Shown here piece by piece: positions 30,517 through 38,922 of a stretch of 38,922 bases of DNA. The DNA comes from Yinghuangia soli (GTDB lineage Bacteria; Actinomycetota; Actinomycetes; Streptomycetales; Streptomycetaceae). The notes under the pieces were generated by a model. It had not been told where the DNA came from. It searched no databases and saw nothing but the letters and a program-made list of their open reading frames with translations. How positions within the stretch are numbered: position 1 is the stretch's first letter; each line of letters opens with the position of its first letter. The DNA lies in assembly GCF_021502675.1 (NCBI RefSeq), contig NZ_JAKFHA010000039.1, positions 1 to 38,922 of the forward strand. Direction: 5' to 3'. The translations under genes were made by a program, and so were the position numbers.

Positions 30517-31323
30517 TCAGCGCCCGCCCCGGTCCGGTGCGGGCTGGCACGTCGGGCACCAGAACACCACCCGCGGCGGCTCGCCCGATTCGGCCCTGCG
30601 GACCGCGGTCCCGCAGCGCCGGCACGGCCGTCCGGCCCGGCCGTACACCCAGTGCTGCTGCCCGGGTGCCGGATTGCCGGTGGTGACGTGCCCGGGCTGC
30701 GCCCGGTTGGCGACCAGGGCCCGGTGCGCGAGGTCGGCCATGGCGTGCAGGTCGCCCGCCTCGTCGGTGCGCGCGAACGGCGAGATCCGCCGCAGGAAGC
30801 AGAGTTCGGCCCGGTAGACGTTGCCCACCCCGGCCAGGTTGCGCTGGTCGAGCAGTGCCTCGCCGATCGCCCGGGCGGGCTGGGCGGCCAGCCGCCGGGC
30901 CGCCTCGTCCGCATCCCAGTCCGCCCCCAGCAGGTCCGGCCCGAGGTGCCCGACCACGCGCTCCTCGTCCGCGGTGCGCAGCAGGTCGACGACCGGCAAC
31001 CGCAGCCCGAGCGCGGTGTACTCGTCGTTGGCCAGCACCACCCGGACGAAATCCCGGCCGCTCGCGGCGTTCCCGGGTATCCGCGCGGTCGCCGGCTGGA
31101 CCCGCCACAGGCCGTCCATCCGCAGATGCGTGTGCAGCGTCGCGCCGCCCGAGAACCGGATCAGCAGGTGCTTGCCGCGCGAGGCGACGCCGAGCACCTC
31201 GCGCCCGGCCAGGTCCGCGGTCGCGTGGCGCGGCACCCGGAAATCGGTGTGCCGCAGGACGCGGCCGGCCAGCGCCTCGCGCAGCCGGCCCGCGACCTGG
31301 AAGATCGTGTCACCCTCGGGCAT
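30517..31323 (-). CDS. nei: Fpg/Nei family DNA glycosylase (endonuclease VIII-like)
   Basis: Removes oxidised bases and nicks at the abasic site. The 268 residues begin MPEGDTIF with catalytic Pro2 and Glu3. The helix-two-turn-helix (GVGNVYRAELCF) and the zinc finger (Cys235, Cys238, Cys257, Cys260) are intact. The MPEGDTI beginning matches the actinobacterial Nei group rather than MutM. The ATG at 31323 is required for Pro2; the longer frame to 31428 is rejected. GACAAT lies six bases upstream of the ATG, a possible leaderless -10. It is downstream of lhr on the same strand but separated by a strong terminator. Confidence 0.95.
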   Translation of the reverse strand: MPEGDTIFQVAGRLREALAGRVLRHTDFRVPRHATADLAGREVLGVASRGKHLLIRFSGGATLHTHLRMDGLWRVQPATARIPGNAASGRDFVRVVLANDEYTALGLRLPVVDLLRTADEERVVGHLGPDLLGADWDADEAARRLAAQPARAIGEALLDQRNLAGVGNVYRAELCFLRRISPFARTDEAGDLHAMADLAHRALVANRAQPGHVTTGNPAPGQQHWVYGRAGRPCRRCGTAVRRAESGEPPRVVFWCPTCQPAPDRGGR

Positions 31324-31379
31324 CTGCCCATTGTCGGGGACCGCGCCGACACCGCGGAAAAGCGGGCGGGCAAAAAAAT

Positions 31380-31439
31380 GATCACAACCGGTGTCGCACC
31401 CGCGCGGCCAGGAACACGTGCGCGACACCAGTTGTGATC
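31380..31439 (-). terminator. lhr intrinsic terminator with 18-bp stem and T7 tract
   Basis: On the minus strand two 18-base arms (one mismatch, at 31389/31430) flank a 24-base spacer and are followed by A and seven T (31378-31372 read on the minus strand). This is a textbook intrinsic terminator and unusually T-rich for this genome. It lies 150 bp downstream of lhr and 57 bp upstream of nei, so nei should have its own promoter. The 31440-31588 stretch shows nothing else. Confidence 0.8.
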
Positions 31440-31588
31440 TGCCCCTACCGTGGCGCGTGCAGGGTCGCCACGGGCGAGGTCCCTCCTGGTGGGGAGGTAC
31501 GGAATGGCGGTGCCTCCGTGCCTCGATACTGCGCGATGCACGTGACCGGGGTGTTTCGTACGGCGGGCAAGGGCGTAACGAAAAGGTC

Positions 31589-36352
<4,764 letters not shown>

Positions 36353-36409
36353 AGGCGTCCCATGGTGCCTCCTCGCTCCGACAAACGACTCGGACCCGCC
36401 GCGGCCTGG

Positions 36410-36415
36410 GATAAT
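36410..36415 (+). promoter_or_regulatory. -10 candidate of the DUF3046 gene
   Basis: GATAAT lies six bases before the ATG at 36422. The six bases CGAGGA could also act as a very close ribosome-binding site. It sits in the 69-bp gap to the divergent lhr start. Confidence 0.5.
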
Positions 36416-36421
36416 CGAGGA

Positions 36422-36616
36422 ATGCGACTGACCGACTTCTGGGAGCGGATGCGGGCCCACTTCGGGGCGACCTATGCCGACTCCTTCGCGCGCGACCACG
36501 TCATGACCGAGCTCGGCGGCCGGACCGTCGTCCAGGCCCTGGAGGCCGGGTACGAGACCAAGGACGTCTGGCGCGCGGTGTGCACCGCGATGGACGTGCC
36601 GGCCGCCAGCCGCTGA
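36422..36616 (+). CDS. DUF3046 protein
   Basis: 64 residues: MRLTDFWERM, then HFGATYADSFARDHVM and GGRTVVQALEAGYETKDVWRAVC split over one helical domain. This matches DUF3046, a short actinobacterial protein often found next to recA. Function is unknown. It starts 69 bp from divergent lhr and ends 77 bp before the AI-2E-type gene. The gene is easily missed because longer shadow frames cross it. Confidence 0.88.
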   Translation: MRLTDFWERMRAHFGATYADSFARDHVMTELGGRTVVQALEAGYETKDVWRAVCTAMDVPAASR

Positions 36617-36680
36617 CCCGCAGCCCCCGGGTAGTGCGGGCATAGCCGACGGGATGTCCGGAAACCGGCATAGTCCGGCA

Positions 36681-36686
36681 TAGGGT
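36681..36686 (+). promoter_or_regulatory. -10 element of the AI-2E-type gene, leaderless arrangement
   Basis: TAGGGT is followed by seven bases and GTG 36694. This spacing favours that codon over the earlier in-frame GTG at 36685, which overlaps the hexamer. Confidence 0.5.
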
Positions 36687-36693
36687 GCATCCC

Positions 36694-37968
36694 GTGACAG
36701 CGACCCGCCCCCTGCCCGACGACCTGCCCGGCGACCCGCCCGCGCCCGCCCCCGACGAGGACGGCGACGGCCCCGGCGGTCCGGGCGGCGGTGCCGCGGA
36801 CGGCACCTCGGTCTTCGGCGGCGAGCGCATGCCCCCGTGGCTGCCGCGCGGGGTGCTGCTGGTGTTCACGGCGATCATCGGCTTCATGCTGCTGCGCTGG
36901 GCCTTCGGCCACCTGCGCGGCTTCCTGATCGACCTGCTGATCGCGCTGTTCCTGTCGCTGGCCATCGAGCCCGCGGTCGACCGGCTGGCCCGCCGCGGCA
37001 TGCGCCGCGGACTGGCCACCGGCCTCGTGTTCGTCGTCGTGACCCTCGCCTTCGCGGCGGTCCTCGCGGCCATCGGGTCGCTGCTGGTCGACCAGATCGT
37101 CAACCTGGCCCGCAACCTGCCGGACCACATCCAGTCGCTGCTCGACTGGATCAACAAGCGGTTCGACACCGACCTGACCATGGAGAAGATCCAGGGCGGG
37201 CTGTTCAAGGACTCCAACACCGTGCAGGGCTACGCCGAGACCGTCGCGGACAACGCGCTCGGCTTCGGTACCGCGCTGGTCGGCGGCCTCTTCGAGCTGT
37301 TCACCATCGGCCTGTTCACGTTCTACTTCGCCGCCGAAGGCCCGCGCCTGCGCCGCGGGGTGTGCTCGCTGCTGCCCCCGGGCAGGCAGGCCGAGGTGCT
37401 GCGGGCCTGGGAGATCGCGATCGACAAGACCGGCGGGTACCTGTACTCGCGGGCGCTGATGGCCTTGGTGTCGGCCGTCGCGCACTACATCTTCTTCCTC
37501 GTGATCGGCCTGGACTACGCCATCGCCCTGGCGATCTGGGTGGGCCTGGTCAGCCAGTTCATCCCGACCGTCGGCACTTACCTGGCGGCCGCGCTGCCCG
37601 CCCTCGTCGCGCTCACCGAGAGCCCGATGGACGCGGTCTGGGTGATCGTCTTCGCCACCGCGTACCAGCAGTTCGAGAACTACCTGCTGCACCCGCGCAT
37701 CACGTCGATGACCGTGGACATCCACCCCGCGGTGGCGTTCGGCTCGGTCATCGCCGGGGCCGCGCTGCTGGGTCCGACGGGTGCGCTGATCGCGATCCCG
37801 GTCACCGCGACCACAACGGCCTTCTTCGGTACCTACGTCCGCCGCTACGACGTCGCCGAGCACCGCCTCGCGCCCGACGCCCCGGCGAAGCCCGCCAGGA
37901 AGCGCCGCAAGCACAAGGACGGATCCGGCGATGCGCCGGGCGGCGCCGGGGACGACGCCACCGGGTAG
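36694..37968 (+). CDS. AI-2E-family membrane permease
   Basis: 424 residues. An acidic, Pro/Gly-rich N-terminus precedes about seven to eight membrane segments. The family signature occurs in the last third: SQFIPTVGTYLAAALPALVA (with its GTY turn), then FATAYQQFENYLLHPRI and VAFGSVIAGAALLGPTGALI. A basic C-terminal tail (KPARKRRKHK) follows. The family (TqsA/PerM-like) includes proposed autoinducer-2 exporters and Na+/H+ antiporters, so the substrate is open. GTG 36694 is chosen from the -10 spacing. The gene is convergent with the next one, only ten bases apart. Confidence 0.9.
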   Translation: MTATRPLPDDLPGDPPAPAPDEDGDGPGGPGGGAADGTSVFGGERMPPWLPRGVLLVFTAIIGFMLLRWAFGHLRGFLIDLLIALFLSLAIEPAVDRLARRGMRRGLATGLVFVVVTLAFAAVLAAIGSLLVDQIVNLARNLPDHIQSLLDWINKRFDTDLTMEKIQGGLFKDSNTVQGYAETVADNALGFGTALVGGLFELFTIGLFTFYFAAEGPRLRRGVCSLLPPGRQAEVLRAWEIAIDKTGGYLYSRALMALVSAVAHYIFFLVIGLDYAIALAIWVGLVSQFIPTVGTYLAAALPALVALTESPMDAVWVIVFATAYQQFENYLLHPRITSMTVDIHPAVAFGSVIAGAALLGPTGALIAIPVTATTTAFFGTYVRRYDVAEHRLAPDAPAKPARKRRKHKDGSGDAPGGAGDDATG

Positions 37969-37978
37969 CCGCCGCGGG

Positions 37979-38758
37979 CTACTTCCAGAACTTGAACAGC
38001 TGATGGCCTGCGTAGGCCCAGTCCCGGGGCACTTCGAGGGCGTCGGTGACGACGTACACCTGGTCGAAGAACCAGTCGTTGATCTCCGGGGTGAACAGCA
38101 GGCCGAAGAGCAGCAGCGGGGCGAACGGCGCGTACGGGGCGATCGCGCGGCGGAAGTCGTAGGACAGCCACGGCTCGATGATCCCGTAGCCGTCCAGGCC
38201 GGGCACCGGCAGCAGGTTGAGTATCACCGCGATGATCTGCAACTGCGTGTAGAACACGAACGCCGCGTAGAAGGCCGGGTTCGCGTCGTTGAACACCGAG
38301 GTCTGGATGAGGATCACGCACACCGCGGCGATCGCGATGTTCACCAGCGGGCCGGCCGCCGAGACCAGGCTGTGCTGCGCCCGGCTGCGGATCCGGCCGC
38401 GCTCGATGTAGACCGCGCCGCCGGTGAGCGGGATCCCGCCCAGCAGCACCATCAGCGTCGGGATGACGAAGGTGAACAGCGGGTCGCTGTACTTCAGCGG
38501 ATCGAGCGTCAGATAGCCCTTGTTGACCACCGAGGTGTCGCCGGCCCGCAGTGCGGTGAAGGCGTGCGCGAACTCGTGCAGGCACAGCGAGACCAGCCAG
38601 CCGGTCATCACGAACATGAAGACGGTGAACTTCTGCTCGCCGTCGCCGTTCCACAGCACCGCACCCGAGATCACGAACACCAGGAGGATGGCGAGGAAAA
38701 GCGGCGAGGGGCGCACATGGCGCAGCTGGGACCCGGGGCGGGTCCAGGCGTCGGTCAC
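37979..38758 (-). CDS. Site-2 protease family (M50) membrane metallopeptidase
   Basis: 259 residues with about six membrane segments. The zinc motif HEFAH (His61, Glu62, His65) lies in the second segment and the third ligand Asp189 in NLLPVPGLDG. Both active-site halves are intact, so it is probably an intramembrane protease of the compact type without a PDZ domain. Substrates are unknown; site-2 proteases typically cut anti-sigma factors or signal peptide remnants. The GTG at 38758 has GGAG eight bases upstream. It ends ten bases from the convergent permease, so the two transcripts must overlap. Confidence 0.9.
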   Translation of the reverse strand: MTDAWTRPGSQLRHVRPSPLFLAILLVFVISGAVLWNGDGEQKFTVFMFVMTGWLVSLCLHEFAHAFTALRAGDTSVVNKGYLTLDPLKYSDPLFTFVIPTLMVLLGGIPLTGGAVYIERGRIRSRAQHSLVSAAGPLVNIAIAAVCVILIQTSVFNDANPAFYAAFVFYTQLQIIAVILNLLPVPGLDGYGIIEPWLSYDFRRAIAPYAPFAPLLLFGLLFTPEINDWFFDQVYVVTDALEVPRDWAYAGHQLFKFWK

Positions 38759-38832
38759 GATGACGGCTCCGCGTCTTGTGGTCGTCCCGTGCGCAGTCGG
38801 TCGGACGCGCTCACGGTGCTGGTCCGAGAAGT

Positions 38833-38877
38833 ATGACGCGTCGCCGCCCTCCGCACAGGAGGGCGGCGACGCGTCAT
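38833..38877. terminator. Perfect 20-bp hairpin at the right contig edge
   Basis: Arms 38833-38852 and 38858-38877 are exact complements around the five-base loop GCACA. It is the strongest hairpin in the window and probably terminates a gene beyond the right edge reading towards the site-2 protease gene. Its stability may explain why the assembly ends here. Confidence 0.7.
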
Positions 38878-38879
38878 CG

Positions 38880-38922
38880 CCGCGGGGGGGGCGCGGGGGG
38901 CGGGGGAGGGGGGGGACGGGGC
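38880..38922. other. G-rich homopolymer tail at the right contig edge
   Basis: The last 43 bases are almost only G with a few A and C, directly after the 20-bp hairpin. They mirror the homopolymers at the left edge and are probably low-quality sequence. Confidence 0.7.

Noticed and set aside
31380-31439. Inverted repeat considered as an insertion-sequence remnant
   Set aside because: No transposase fragment or target duplication nearby, and the following T7 tract fits a terminator better; kept only as an alternative.

Overview
The window reads as a single chromosomal contig from a high-GC actinomycete of the Streptomycetaceae (Streptomyces or a close relative). GC is very high, many starts are GTG or TTG, ThyX replaces ThyA, and the order dapB - thyX - dapA - rnj - osaC/osaA/osaB - ftsK - rodZ-like - rimO - pgsA - cinA - clgR - nei - lhr is the one I know from the S. 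coelicolor SCO57xx region. It is core genome. I see no prophage, insertion sequence, CRISPR array, tRNA or rRNA. Both ends carry G/C homopolymer runs, and the first 101 bases copy 9623-9723, so the extreme ends look like assembly or sequencing artefacts.

Layout. 257-9838: lysine/peptidoglycan precursor and dTMP genes (dapB, thyX, dapA), RNase J, a small TPR-like membrane protein, a TetR regulator with a complete promoter/operator, a GNAT acetyltransferase, a lipoprotein, an AbiEi-like protein and a secreted peptidoglycan-binding-like protein. 10295-20041: the osmoadaptation signalling locus, with OsaC (anti-sigma-type kinase, PAS, GAF and PP2C domains) divergent from OsaA (a 1939-residue hybrid histidine kinase with about ten tandem 92-residue HAMP-type units) and OsaB (response regulator). 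An unannotated 18-codon ORF lies between osaA and osaB. 20140-28071: ftsK, a RodZ-like protein, the coupled rimO-pgsA-cinA run, and clgR preceded by a 13-codon ORF that overlaps its start by four bases. 28322-31323: a small membrane protein, an SDR oxidoreductase with a good promoter, a proline-rich lipoprotein and the endonuclease VIII-like glycosylase. 31589-38758: the large helicase Lhr, a DUF3046 protein, an AI-2E-type permease and a site-2-protease-like membrane peptidase.

How the parts fit. DapA and DapB supply diaminopimelate for cell wall and lysine. The Osa proteins sense osmotic stress and connect to SigB. FtsK, the RodZ-like protein, PgsA and the peptidoglycan-binding protein belong to septation, chromosome partition and the envelope. 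RimO modifies ribosomal protein S12. ClgR controls Clp/Lon proteolysis. Lhr and Nei form a DNA-repair pair.

No obviously new defence or biosynthetic system is present. The less described features are regulatory: recurrent TANNNT-N6/7-start arrangements suggesting leaderless mRNAs (tetR, dapA, ftsK, rimO, the clgR leader ORF, the AI-2E gene), a palindrome filling the spacer of the tetR promoter, two small ORFs beside stress regulators, a structured AT-richer patch upstream of dapA, and an 11-residue repeat at the N-terminus of PgsA.
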